64,000 bases of DNA from Spirosomataceae bacterium TFI 002 (GTDB lineage: Bacteria > Bacteroidota > Bacteroidia > Cytophagales > Spirosomataceae), in NCBI GenBank assembly GCA_900230115.1, contig LT907983.1, positions 1,612,001 through 1,676,000 of the forward strand, in the 5' to 3' direction. The notes beneath the pieces were generated by a model, which made no database searches, was not told the origin of the DNA, and saw nothing but the letters and a program-made list of their open reading frames with translations. Positions 1 through 8,627 of this stretch are shown one piece after another (positions within the stretch are counted from its first letter, which is position 1; each line of letters opens with the position of its first letter). Position numbers and translations under genes: made by a program.

Positions 1-2336
1 CCTTTACCAAATCCAAAACTCACACCGAAGGTGATAAATCTTCCTCTCTGGCTAAAGTTTCGTAAGTAAAAGCTGTCTTGAGCAGCTATGCTTTCTGAGA
101 TACGAGTAGCAAAAAGATCCCTAATACTGAGGTTAAGAATTGCCTTACCTTTCACTATCTTCTTTCTCGCACCTAAATCAAAGTAGTAAGCAGGCGAAAT
201 ATCTCTTTGGAAAGTTCGGAAACCAGACTGGTAATTATTGCCAACCTCAATGTCTATATCAGCCGGTAATTTAAATTTGGCTGTAATTCTATTTGACCAT
301 TGTTGCCCATTGAAATCAAAAGAAGTATTTTCAAAACTTCCATCTCGTTGGAAATAGTTAAAGTTAAAGTTTTCGTTGATCGTAACCCATTTGGCAGGAA
401 TCATTTTAAGGTTAAGCTCCGTTCCGAAAGTGTTATTTGTACCCACATTCACTGGCTGAGACAAACTAATGTTGTTTTGAAATGTAACGACTTGCTCCAC
501 TACGTCGTCTGTATGGCTATGAAAAACAGCGAAATTAAGAGAAGTAGAGCCGTAATCGAAAATACTATTTAACTCATAAGAGTCTGTAAATTCTGGTTGT
601 AAGTTTGGATTTCCAGTACGAACATTGAAGCTATTTCTAATATTATAGAAAGGGTTCAAATCCCATAATCTAGGTCGGAAGATTCGCTTAGAATACCCAG
701 CCTGCAAAGAGAAGTTTTGACTGATTTTATAAGAAGTGTGAGCACTAGGAAAAAGGTTCGTGTAGTTCTTATCATTATTCTCGTTGGTGGTTCTTAAAAG
801 CGTATTCAAATCAGTGTTTTCAAGTCTTAGCCCAAGCTTAAGTCCCCACTTTTCACCTTCATAAGCTCCTGTACTATATATTCCAAGCACTTTTTGATTC
901 CACTCAAAAACATTAGACTGAGCAACATTTTCAACCCAGATACCATCAAGTAGATCGGCATTTGAGAAATCGTTGGTCACGTTATTAATTGCATATTGAG
1001 AACCAGTTTCAATGGTAAACTTGTTTTCGAAAGGCTGAGTGTAATCAAGCTTGAATGTATAATCTGCTCTCGAAAAGTTCGTTAATGCCCTCTGTTCTGT
1101 ATTGAGGTCGTCTCCGAGTGTTGTTAAATTCTTAAAGTTCATGCCTTGGTCTTTACCAAAGTAATTTCCTATTGCTGAGAATAGCAATGCATGTTCTTTA
1201 TTATCTTCAAAGTCCTTTTTGTATTGTAACTCATACTGCCATTTTGGATTTGTGGCTGTAGTAAGTTCGCTTCTTGTAAAGCCTTTTGATAACGTATTTT
1301 GATCAAATAGTTCAAAGTCACTTACTGAGTTTTCATCTTCAATTTCGTAGGCAAAATTCCCTGAAAGTGTCAACACATTGAGGTCATTGATATGGTAATC
1401 TGTACCTAATATGAAGTTGTAAAAAGTCTCGTTCTTATTGCTTTGGCCTACACTCATTACTTGTGTGTTATTTACCAAATCTCGGTTTTCGCTTTCATCG
1501 TCGCTTGGGTAAGTTCTTCTTCCTACACCTATTTGACTAAAGAGGTTAAACTTTTCGGTTCTTCGGTTCAAACTAAACCCTAAGCTATGATTATTTGGGA
1601 CTCCAGTATTGAGCGAAACAGAGCCATTGATTCCTTTTTTTTCTTCTTTCTTTAATACGATATTAATAATTCCTGAAGTTCCTTCTGCTTCATACTTTGC
1701 AGATGGATTCGTAATCACTTCAATTTTTTCGATCATATCGGCGGTAATGGTTCCTAAGGCATTTCCTGCCTGATCCGCCAAAACTGATGGTTTGCCATTG
1801 ATAAGGATTTGTACCCCTTGGCTACCCCTCAAGCTAATTGCACCCTCAATACTTACAGTAACAGAAGGAACATTATTAAGTACCTCCAATGCACTCGCTC
1901 CTGTATTACTGAGATCTTTACCTACATTAAATACACGCTTGTCTAACTTAAACTCTGTTTGAGATAACTCGGCACGTACCACAACTTCTTCCAAAACCTT
2001 TGAGTCCGAAACAAGTGCAATATTGTTAAGAGTTACTTTGTTGTTGCTTTTCTTAGGTTGAACAAATGTCTCTGACAAGTAGCCTATAAAACTAACCACC
2101 ACATTGAATTCACTTTCATTACTGACTAAGCTGAACTCGCCGTTTTCGTCACTTGTGGTACCTACAATGGTGGCCTTGGTAGTCGGATTTATTGCAATAA
2201 CAGTTGCAAACTCGACTGGCTTTTTTGTGTCTTTATCTATTATTTTTCCACTTATTTCAGTCGAAATATCTTGTGAAAAGGAAACTACTGGTAATACTAA
2301 AAGGATAGTAAGGACTCTAAAGTAAAATTTCATCAT
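1..2336 (-). CDS. Outer-membrane beta-barrel protein with carboxypeptidase-like and plug domains (3' end cut by window edge)
   Basis: I translated this frame by hand from the minus strand; it starts at tandem ATG codons (2336/2333) and runs off the left edge. A signal peptide (hydrophobic core about residues 4-20, then SQD) is followed by a carboxypeptidase-regulatory-like domain (about 25-105), a plug-type domain (about 115-230, with VLNNVPSV and LINGKPSV) and a long beta-barrel. This is the layout of Bacteroidota TonB-receptor-like outer-membrane beta-barrel family proteins. The last visible residues (ITFGVSFGFGKG) look like a terminal barrel strand, so probably only a few codons are missing. 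The start is 7 bases after the stop of the upstream dienelactone hydrolase, so the two may be cotranscribed. The substrate cannot be inferred; no SusD partner is visible. Confidence 0.85.
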   Translation of the reverse strand, partial: MMKFYFRVLTILLVLPVVSFSQDISTEISGKIIDKDTKKPVEFATVIAINPTTKATIVGTTSDENGEFSLVSNESEFNVVVSFIGYLSETFVQPKKSNNKVTLNNIALVSDSKVLEEVVVRAELSQTEFKLDKRVFNVGKDLSNTGASALEVLNNVPSVTVSIEGAISLRGSQGVQILINGKPSVLADQAGNALGTITADMIEKIEVITNPSAKYEAEGTSGIINIVLKKEEKKGINGSVSLNTGVPNNHSLGFSLNRRTEKFNLFSQIGVGRRTYPSDDESENRDLVNNTQVMSVGQSNKNETFYNFILGTDYHINDLNVLTLSGNFAYEIEDENSVSDFELFDQNTLSKGFTRSELTTATNPKWQYELQYKKDFEDNKEHALLFSAIGNYFGKDQGMNFKNLTTLGDDLNTEQRALTNFSRADYTFKLDYTQPFENKFTIETGSQYAINNVTNDFSNADLLDGIWVENVAQSNVFEWNQKVLGIYSTGAYEGEKWGLKLGLRLENTDLNTLLRTTNENNDKNYTNLFPSAHTSYKISQNFSLQAGYSKRIFRPRLWDLNPFYNIRNSFNVRTGNPNLQPEFTDSYELNSIFDYGSTSLNFAVFHSHTDDVVEQVVTFQNNISLSQPVNVGTNNTFGTELNLKMIPAKWVTINENFNFNYFQRDGSFENTSFDFNGQQWSNRITAKFKLPADIDIEVGNNYQSGFRTFQRDISPAYYFDLGARKKIVKGKAILNLSIRDLFATRISESIAAQDSFYLRNFSQRGRFITFGVSFGFGK

Positions 2337-2343
2337 TAATGAT

Positions 2344-3222
2344 TTATTTCAAGTTTTCTTTGAAAAATGTAATAGTTCGTTCCCAAGCGAGGTCAGCCGC
2401 TGCCTTGTCAAATCTTGGGGTGCTGTTGTTATGAAATCCGTGATTCACCCCATCGTAAAAGTGAACTTGGTATTTCTTTTTAAATGTTTTGAGGTTTTCT
2501 TCATAAACTGGCCACCCGGCATTGACGCGGTTATCAAGTCCCGCATAATGAATAAGCAGTGGAGCATTAATTACCGCTGTTTCTTCTTTACTAGGCTGAC
2601 TTCCGTAAAATGGAACTGCGGCCTTCAGATCGGGAACTTTTACAGCCATCATGTTGGAAATCCATCCTCCAAAGCAGAATCCAACAACACCAATTTTTCC
2701 ATTACAATCGGGGTGGTTTTTGAGGTATTCAAATGCAGCAATGAAATCTTCTAACATCTCATTTCGATCACGCTTACTTTGCATTGTTCTTCCTTCATCA
2801 TCATTACCAGGATAGCCACCAAGTGGGCTCAGTGCGTCTGGAGCAATGGAAACAAAACCTTCTAATGCAGCACGACGTCCTACATCTTCTACATAAGGAT
2901 TTAAACCTCTGTTTTCGTGCACTACCACTATTCCCGGCAACTTTCCCTTCGCATCTTTTGGCTTAGAAAAAAGACCTTTGATAGTTCCGCCACCTTTGGG
3001 AGAGGCATAGTTTACAAACTCTGAGATCAAACGTGGATCATCGGCTTTGACAACAATATTGTCCTTGTAATTGGGCAATATAAAACTAAGCAATGAGGCA
3101 ACAGTTACACCACCTACGGCATAAGTTGATACTTTCTCCAAAAACTGCTTACGATCAAGCTGATTATGGGCGTATTTATCATAAAGATCAAAGACTTCCT
3201 GATTGATATCTTCTTTTTTCAT
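2344..3222 (-). CDS. Dienelactone hydrolase family protein with N-terminal membrane anchor
   Basis: This is a 292-residue alpha/beta hydrolase. The N-terminal 50 residues resemble a degenerate Tat/anchor segment (LDRKQFLEK followed by a hydrophobic stretch), as in many exported dienelactone hydrolases. The catalytic set is visible: nucleophile Cys183 in GFCFGG, Asp230 in AGLDNR and His261 in GVNHGFH, plus Glu103 in the HENRG motif. The family hydrolyses cyclic lactones or esters; the natural substrate here is unknown. It is probably cotranscribed with the outer-membrane protein downstream, which suggests a role at the cell envelope, although that is inference. Confidence 0.88.
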   Translation of the reverse strand: MKKEDINQEVFDLYDKYAHNQLDRKQFLEKVSTYAVGGVTVASLLSFILPNYKDNIVVKADDPRLISEFVNYASPKGGGTIKGLFSKPKDAKGKLPGIVVVHENRGLNPYVEDVGRRAALEGFVSIAPDALSPLGGYPGNDDEGRTMQSKRDRNEMLEDFIAAFEYLKNHPDCNGKIGVVGFCFGGWISNMMAVKVPDLKAAVPFYGSQPSKEETAVINAPLLIHYAGLDNRVNAGWPVYEENLKTFKKKYQVHFYDGVNHGFHNNSTPRFDKAAADLAWERTITFFKENLK

Positions 3223-3409
3223 AATGCTTGTAGAATGTTACCCTTATAGACAAAAAAAAAGCTAAAAGGTTTAAGTTGAATATTAAATGATCACGTAAAG
3301 AGATGGCTAATCTCCGTAAATGTTGCGTTAAATTCCAGAAATTAGTTAATAGCCAGATAAAGACATCAATTAGGATTTCTTTACTTTTAGATTAAAAAAC
3401 ACTTTATCA

Positions 3410-5014
3410 ATGATTCAATCTTACAAACAAAACCCAGAAACTGCTTCAAATTACGACACCATCATTATTGGATCAGGAATGGGTAGCCTCACTACTGCTG
3501 CTATCCTTGCCAAGGAAGGACAAAAAGTGCTTGTACTTGAACGACATTATACGGCAGGAGGGTTTACACATATTTTCAAGCGGAGAGGATATGAGTGGGA
3601 TGTAGGAATTCATTACATAGGTGAAGTGCAAAGACCGAATTCGGTAATCAAAAAGCTATTTGATTACATCTCCGACGAGGAACTGAAATGGGCAGACATG
3701 GGAGAGGTTTATGACAAAATTATTATTGGCGACAAGTCATATGACTTAGTTAAAGGTGTAGCAAATTTTAAGAGTAAGCTTAAAACTTATTTTCCAGAAG
3801 AATCTGACGCAATTGATGCTTACGTAGATTTAGTATTTCAGGCTTCAAAAACGGCCCAAAAGTATTACGTCTCTAAAGCAATGAATCCTTTATTGGAAAA
3901 GGTAGCGGGTTCATTTATGAGGAAACCATATTATAGCTTTTCGGACAGAACGACCTATGAAGTTATAAGCTCACTGACCCAAAATGAAGAACTAATTAAA
4001 GTGTTGAGTGGGCAATATGGCGATTATGGGCTTACTCCCAAGAAAAGTAGTTTTGCCATGCATGCATCATTGGTCAAGCATTATTTTAGTGGTGGTAGCT
4101 TCCCTATTGGGGGTTCATCAAGAATTGCCGAAACCGTAGATGCGGTAATAGAAAAAGCCGGTGGCACTATCCTCATCAGTGCCGAGGTAAACGAAATTAT
4201 TATTGAAAACAACAAGGCTATAGGTGTTAGAATGAATGATGGCAAGCAGTTTTTGGCCAAAAACACGATTAGCGGAGCGGGAGTTTTTGCAACATATAAT
4301 AAGCTACTACCTGAAACCATTGTTTCAAAATACAAACTCAAAGAACAGCTGCAAAAAATAGAAAGATCGGTTGCTCATGTTTGTCTCTATATTGGCTTAA
4401 AAGGCTCCCCAGAAGAACTGCAACTACCCAAAACCAATTATTGGATCTATCCTCCCGGTGACCTAGATCATGATGCTTGCGTAGATCGCTATTTAGCAGA
4501 TATAAGCCAGCCATTTCCTGTGGTTTACTTATCTTTTCCATCCGCCAAGGACCCAGACTGGAGCAAACGTTACCCCGTAAAAAGCACTATTGATATCATC
4601 ACATTGATGCCTTATGAGATATTTGAAAAATGGGAAGGAACCGACTGGATGAAAAGAGGGGATGAATACAATTCATTCAAAGAAGAAATCGCTGAAAGGT
4701 TATTTGCTGAGCTTTACAAACAGCTTCCGCACTTGGAGGGAAAAGTAGAATATTTTGAATTATCTTCTCCGCTTACCACCAAGCATTTTGTAAATTATGA
4801 CAAGGGCGAGATTTACGGCTTGGATCACTCACCTTCTCGCTTCCGTCAAGATTTTCTCAAACCTCACACCCCTATCAAAAACTTCTACCTCACAGGGCAA
4901 GATATTGTTACTGCAGGTGTGGGTGCGGCATTGTTTTCAGGTGTGTTAACTGTGGCAGCCATGACTGGTAAAGACGTGCTAAAAAAGGTAATGGCTAGCA
5001 AGAATATTGAATAG
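3410..5014 (+). CDS. NAD(P)/FAD-dependent oxidoreductase, retinol-saturase/carotenoid-isomerase type
   Basis: The protein has 534 residues. A Rossmann FAD-binding motif GSGMGSL sits at residues 21-27, with the ribose-binding acidic residue at Glu44 (LVLERHYTAGG). The C-terminal FAD motif reads NFYLTGQDIVTAGVGAALFSG. This is the phytoene-desaturase superfamily, closest in pattern to all-trans-retinol 13,14-reductase and CrtISO-like proteins; the reaction in bacteria is usually unassigned (double-bond saturation or isomerisation of a polyene or lipid). No signal peptide is seen. No carotenoid genes flank it. It converges on the xylanase gene, with 11 bases between the stops. Confidence 0.87.
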   Translation: MIQSYKQNPETASNYDTIIIGSGMGSLTTAAILAKEGQKVLVLERHYTAGGFTHIFKRRGYEWDVGIHYIGEVQRPNSVIKKLFDYISDEELKWADMGEVYDKIIIGDKSYDLVKGVANFKSKLKTYFPEESDAIDAYVDLVFQASKTAQKYYVSKAMNPLLEKVAGSFMRKPYYSFSDRTTYEVISSLTQNEELIKVLSGQYGDYGLTPKKSSFAMHASLVKHYFSGGSFPIGGSSRIAETVDAVIEKAGGTILISAEVNEIIIENNKAIGVRMNDGKQFLAKNTISGAGVFATYNKLLPETIVSKYKLKEQLQKIERSVAHVCLYIGLKGSPEELQLPKTNYWIYPPGDLDHDACVDRYLADISQPFPVVYLSFPSAKDPDWSKRYPVKSTIDIITLMPYEIFEKWEGTDWMKRGDEYNSFKEEIAERLFAELYKQLPHLEGKVEYFELSSPLTTKHFVNYDKGEIYGLDHSPSRFRQDFLKPHTPIKNFYLTGQDIVTAGVGAALFSGVLTVAAMTGKDVLKKVMASKNIE

Positions 5015-5025
5015 CTTTAGTGGCT

Positions 5026-6165
5026 TTACAATTTCATTTTTAACAAGGCATTTAATGCCTCTTTTGGTTTCCCTTCCCTATCCCAAAGCAATGGATAATT
5101 GGTTCTATTGGGAATGGGATAGCCATTTTTCCAAGACATATCATCCGTGATGCCCCATAAGGTAACACGGTCAATTTTGTCTTTTTTCCTATGAAAGAGC
5201 TTAAAAAGATCAACATATCTTTCTGCCAAAGCCTTAGATACATCTGCCGGAAGTCCATTGGCATATGGGTCAAGAAATTCCTTAAATTCTTCGTTCTGAA
5301 ATTGCGGTTCCATGAATGCTTGTCCAATTATTTGCCCCTCGCGAGTGACAGGTAAAACATCCACATCTAGTTCCGTGATCATAACTTTTACACCACATGC
5401 AGCATAAGCATCAATCGCAGCTTCTATGTACTCATTTTTGGGATAATTGAGCCCCCAATGTCCTTGAATTCCCACACCATCAATTCGTATGCCTTCGGCT
5501 TGTAACATTTTCACTAGCCTTACAATACCCTTCACTTTTTCAGGTCGCCACGCATTGAAGTCATTGTAATATAATTCTGTATTGGGAGCATATTCCTGAG
5601 CGTATTTAAAAGACAATTTGACCAACTCGTCACCATCGCCAACTCCAATCACCCATTTAGTCGGTCTGTACGAACCATCATCAGCAATTACTTCGTTTAC
5701 TACATCCCAAGCATCTACCTTTCCGGCATATCTTCCTGCAATGACCTCAATATGTTCTTTGAGCCTTGCTTTTACAGCTTCTTTGGACTTAAGTTCTCCA
5801 TTTTCTTCCTTAAAAAACCAATCGGGGGTTTGGTTATGCCACACGAGCGTATGACCAATGATGTGCATGTTATTCTTTTTACCAAACGCTATGTACTCAT
5901 CTGCAGGCCCAAAATTAAAAATACCTGGTTCAGGGTTGATCAGTGCAGCTTTCATCACATTCTCCACGGTGATTGAGTTGAATTGATCAATCACAATGTT
6001 TTGCTTGTGCTGCTCCTTACCATTTACCATATCTGGATTTACGGCTCCCCCTATTTTAAAATCATCCTTAAAAACTTCTTTAAGGGACTTCGCAGTATTC
6101 TCGCTTTCACAACTAGTAAAGGCAATACTTAGAACAAATAAAAGGGCTAGGCTTATTTTAGACAT
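5026..6165 (-). CDS. GH10 endo-1,4-beta-xylanase lipoprotein
   Basis: This is a 379-residue, single-domain GH10 enzyme without carbohydrate-binding modules. A lipoprotein signal ends at Cys19 (SIAFTSC), so the enzyme is probably anchored in the envelope. The acid/base Glu158 lies in WDVVNEV and the nucleophile Glu265 in MITELDVDVLP; the substrate-binding HTLVWHNQ motif is also present (His105, His110). Members cut the beta-1,4 backbone of xylan to short xylooligosaccharides. It fits functionally with the GH67 alpha-glucuronidase at 12449 and the two GH43 proteins, although it is monocistronic here. No signal for xylose-responsive control could be seen. Confidence 0.95.
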   Translation of the reverse strand: MSKISLALLFVLSIAFTSCESENTAKSLKEVFKDDFKIGGAVNPDMVNGKEQHKQNIVIDQFNSITVENVMKAALINPEPGIFNFGPADEYIAFGKKNNMHIIGHTLVWHNQTPDWFFKEENGELKSKEAVKARLKEHIEVIAGRYAGKVDAWDVVNEVIADDGSYRPTKWVIGVGDGDELVKLSFKYAQEYAPNTELYYNDFNAWRPEKVKGIVRLVKMLQAEGIRIDGVGIQGHWGLNYPKNEYIEAAIDAYAACGVKVMITELDVDVLPVTREGQIIGQAFMEPQFQNEEFKEFLDPYANGLPADVSKALAERYVDLFKLFHRKKDKIDRVTLWGITDDMSWKNGYPIPNRTNYPLLWDREGKPKEALNALLKMKL

Positions 6166-6288
6166 TTATGGTAGATTGATCAGTTAAACAATTTAAAATT
6201 AGTCAAAAATGTCAACCTACGGGTATAAAAAAACCAACTAAAATCTCGAATTAACCGACTTATGCTCCTTTTAGTCTTTGCATCTATC

Positions 6289-7446
6289 CTACTCTTCTTC
6301 AAAGCCTCCGGCTAAGAAATTCACACGCCTGATCACCACATTGGATAAATCCAAAGGCGAAAGAATTTCAGCCATTCCGTCTTGAATAGACCCAATTTCT
6401 ACTTTTACTTTTTGGAAACTTAATTGACCATTTTCATTTTTAGTCTGCTTGAAAATTGAGGTTCCTTCTCCTTCTCTTAAGATTGCAGCCTCTGGGAGTG
6501 CTTTTGTTTCTCTACTATCTGTTCTTATTTGACCATTCAGGTATTGACCGGGAATAAGCATTTGCTCTGCTTTTTCGTTGCTCAAATGCACGTGAACGTT
6601 AATGGCTTTGCTGTCGCTTTCAAAGTTTTTACCTACCAAAAACACTTTCCCTTCTACCCTTCCACCAATTTTCACATCGTTAAAAACAACTGTTTGCCCT
6701 TCTTTTAACTTAAAAGCATCTTTTTCAAAAACCTTTAACTCCACATGTAAATGCTCTTTGGAAATCAATTCGAATAAAACATCACTTGGTATAAAATTGG
6801 AGCCTGTATGGATATTTACTTTTTGTACATACCCTGCGAATGGAGCTTTGATACTTACCAAATTCGAGATATTACCACTTTGGATTTGAGTGATAGGCAA
6901 GCCAAGTAAATTCAACTTTGCTTCCAAAGCATTAATCATGGCCTGATTCACTTTGTAATTACCCTCGGCCTCTTGTAGTCTCCTTTTTGCTCCAGCATCT
7001 TCCAGTACTAAAGCTTTCTGTCTTTCAAGTTCCTGAGCTAAAAAACTGCGTTGCGTATATTTCTCCAAATAATCCTGTTGCAATTGAATGATCTCCATGC
7101 TTTGTGCAGTTGCTAAAACCGCACCTTTACTCACATACTTCCCTGGTAAAACATTATGAGTGAGGGTTTTAATAAAACCATTTGTTGGATAGCTCACCTC
7201 CGCAATGTTTTCGGGTGGTACGTCTACCATTCCATTTGCCGAAATGTTTTCTGCAATGTTAATAGTTTGTAATTCACCTAGTTCAAGGCCCATTTTTTGA
7301 AATTGTGCCGTACTGATATTAATGCCTTCAGCGGCAATGCTACTGGTAGCTTCTTCCTCTACTACATCATTATTTGAGCAAGCTGTGAAAGCAAGCACTG
7401 CAAAAACTGCAGCTAGGGTTTTAGTTATTATTTGAATATTTTTCAT
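6289..7446 (-). CDS. RND efflux periplasmic adaptor (membrane-fusion protein), CzcB/CusB type
   Basis: A 385-residue lipoprotein (lipobox before Cys23, AFTAC). It has a lipoyl/barrel-sandwich half (around PTNGFIKTL), a central coiled-coil hairpin (about 120-165, with repeated QLQQDYL and LEDAGAKRRLQEAE patterns), the second half of the barrel (IKAPFAGYV) and beta-barrel and membrane-proximal domains. It bridges the inner-membrane pump and the outer-membrane channel of a metal efflux complex. Its start overlaps the TolC-like gene stop by 4 bases, so it is the last gene of the operon. No His/Met-rich metal-binding N-terminus is obvious. Confidence 0.9.
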   Translation of the reverse strand: MKNIQIITKTLAAVFAVLAFTACSNNDVVEEEATSSIAAEGINISTAQFQKMGLELGELQTINIAENISANGMVDVPPENIAEVSYPTNGFIKTLTHNVLPGKYVSKGAVLATAQSMEIIQLQQDYLEKYTQRSFLAQELERQKALVLEDAGAKRRLQEAEGNYKVNQAMINALEAKLNLLGLPITQIQSGNISNLVSIKAPFAGYVQKVNIHTGSNFIPSDVLFELISKEHLHVELKVFEKDAFKLKEGQTVVFNDVKIGGRVEGKVFLVGKNFESDSKAINVHVHLSNEKAEQMLIPGQYLNGQIRTDSRETKALPEAAILREGEGTSIFKQTKNENGQLSFQKVKVEIGSIQDGMAEILSPLDLSNVVIRRVNFLAGGFEEE

Positions 7447-8627
7447 CTTCCGAGAAGGTAGTTAATGTTGATTTCAATTATTTTTTGTTCCAAAAGCTTA
7501 TTCAAATATTGCTGACGAATATCGAGAGCTTGTTTGAAGTTTTGTTGGTATTCGAGGTAATTTATGTCACCGATCATGTACTGCTTTTGAGCTGTTTGTG
7601 TGATAAGCTCAGCACTCGGCAATGCACTTTGTTTTAGGTAGTTTAATTCGGAGTTTTTTGATCTTAACTCCGTCACTAAATTTTCCACTTCCATTGTTAT
7701 TTTGCTATTTAAAGCCTCCTTTTGAGCAGCAATCACTTGGTCTTGAACTTTGAATGCTTCCACCTTAGCTTTTCCTGATTTCTGAAAGATTGGAATATTT
7801 ATTCCCCCCATTATCACAAACTGACTCAGGCTACCATTCATACTTTGGTTTGTTACACCAGCCAAAAAACTAGGTTTTAAGCCTGCCTGAGTAAGGTTTA
7901 TTTGTTCTTGATTAACTTCTGACAGCCTATCAAACCTGCTCAAAAATGGGCTTTCTCCACTAGGATTGCCAAGTAGAATTTCATTTTCCAATTCTTCTTT
8001 TTCTACAATCAAATCACCGCTTTTCCATTGGAGTAACTCTTTAAGTTTTTGTTGCTCCATAGATAGTTGATACTGCGTTTGCTGCATATTATTCTTCAAC
8101 TGGTCTCTCTGCATACTAAGGTTCGTCCTTTCCAAAATACTTGTCTCTCCCTGCTTATACCTGATTTCCGCTCTACGAATAGCTTTGGAATAAAGGGTAT
8201 CTTGATCGCTCAAAAAATCCAATAACCTACTTTGAAAAGTCAAAGTATAATAGCTACTTCTTACGGCTTTTTTGAGCTCCAAAACCCTTATTTCTCTTTC
8301 TGTGAGACTTTGATTTACATAACTTTCGTACAACTTTTTCCTCGCTTTATTTTCAGCAGGATGGTTAAATGGCTGTGCCAATGTAAAGGCATAATCACCA
8401 ATATTTGGTAATTGAATACTACCATACTGAAGCTCCAAGTTCGTCTTTGGTATTTCTTGAAAAGTAGCAACAAAAGCTTCTTTATGTTGGACCTCTTTGT
8501 CGGCAACTTTTAGCTCAAGGTTATTTTTCAATGCGAAATCTATTGCTTCGTCCAGCCCTATTTTCTGTGCCAATGTTTGAAGACTAAATCCTCCTAATAA
8601 ACTTATAATTATTAATATTTTCCTCAT
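7443..8627 (-). CDS. TolC-family outer-membrane efflux protein, CzcC/CusC type
   Basis: This 394-residue protein has a signal peptide (MRKILIIISLLGGFSLQTLAQ) and two long heptad-rich helical hairpins typical of OEP/TolC family members. The motif around RRAEIRYKQGETSILE repeats as KQYMIGDINYLEY in the second half, the family's internal duplication. It forms the outer-membrane exit duct of the RND pump encoded just upstream. It overlaps both neighbours by 4 bases (ATGA-type junctions), which supports translational coupling within one operon. Confidence 0.9.
   Translation of the reverse strand: MRKILIIISLLGGFSLQTLAQKIGLDEAIDFALKNNLELKVADKEVQHKEAFVATFQEIPKTNLELQYGSIQLPNIGDYAFTLAQPFNHPAENKARKKLYESYVNQSLTEREIRVLELKKAVRSSYYTLTFQSRLLDFLSDQDTLYSKAIRRAEIRYKQGETSILERTNLSMQRDQLKNNMQQTQYQLSMEQQKLKELLQWKSGDLIVEKEELENEILLGNPSGESPFLSRFDRLSEVNQEQINLTQAGLKPSFLAGVTNQSMNGSLSQFVIMGGINIPIFQKSGKAKVEAFKVQDQVIAAQKEALNSKITMEVENLVTELRSKNSELNYLKQSALPSAELITQTAQKQYMIGDINYLEYQQNFKQALDIRQQYLNKLLEQKIIEININYLLGR

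Noticed and set aside
645-665. T-loop-like sequence gggttcaaatccc that could indicate a tRNA
   Set aside because: It lies inside the coding frame of the outer-membrane protein and no acceptor, D or anticodon arms fold around it.
6002-6290. Promoter search upstream of the GH10 gene
   Set aside because: TAATTTTA near 6200 lacks the final G and has no TTTG at usable distance; too weak to annotate.
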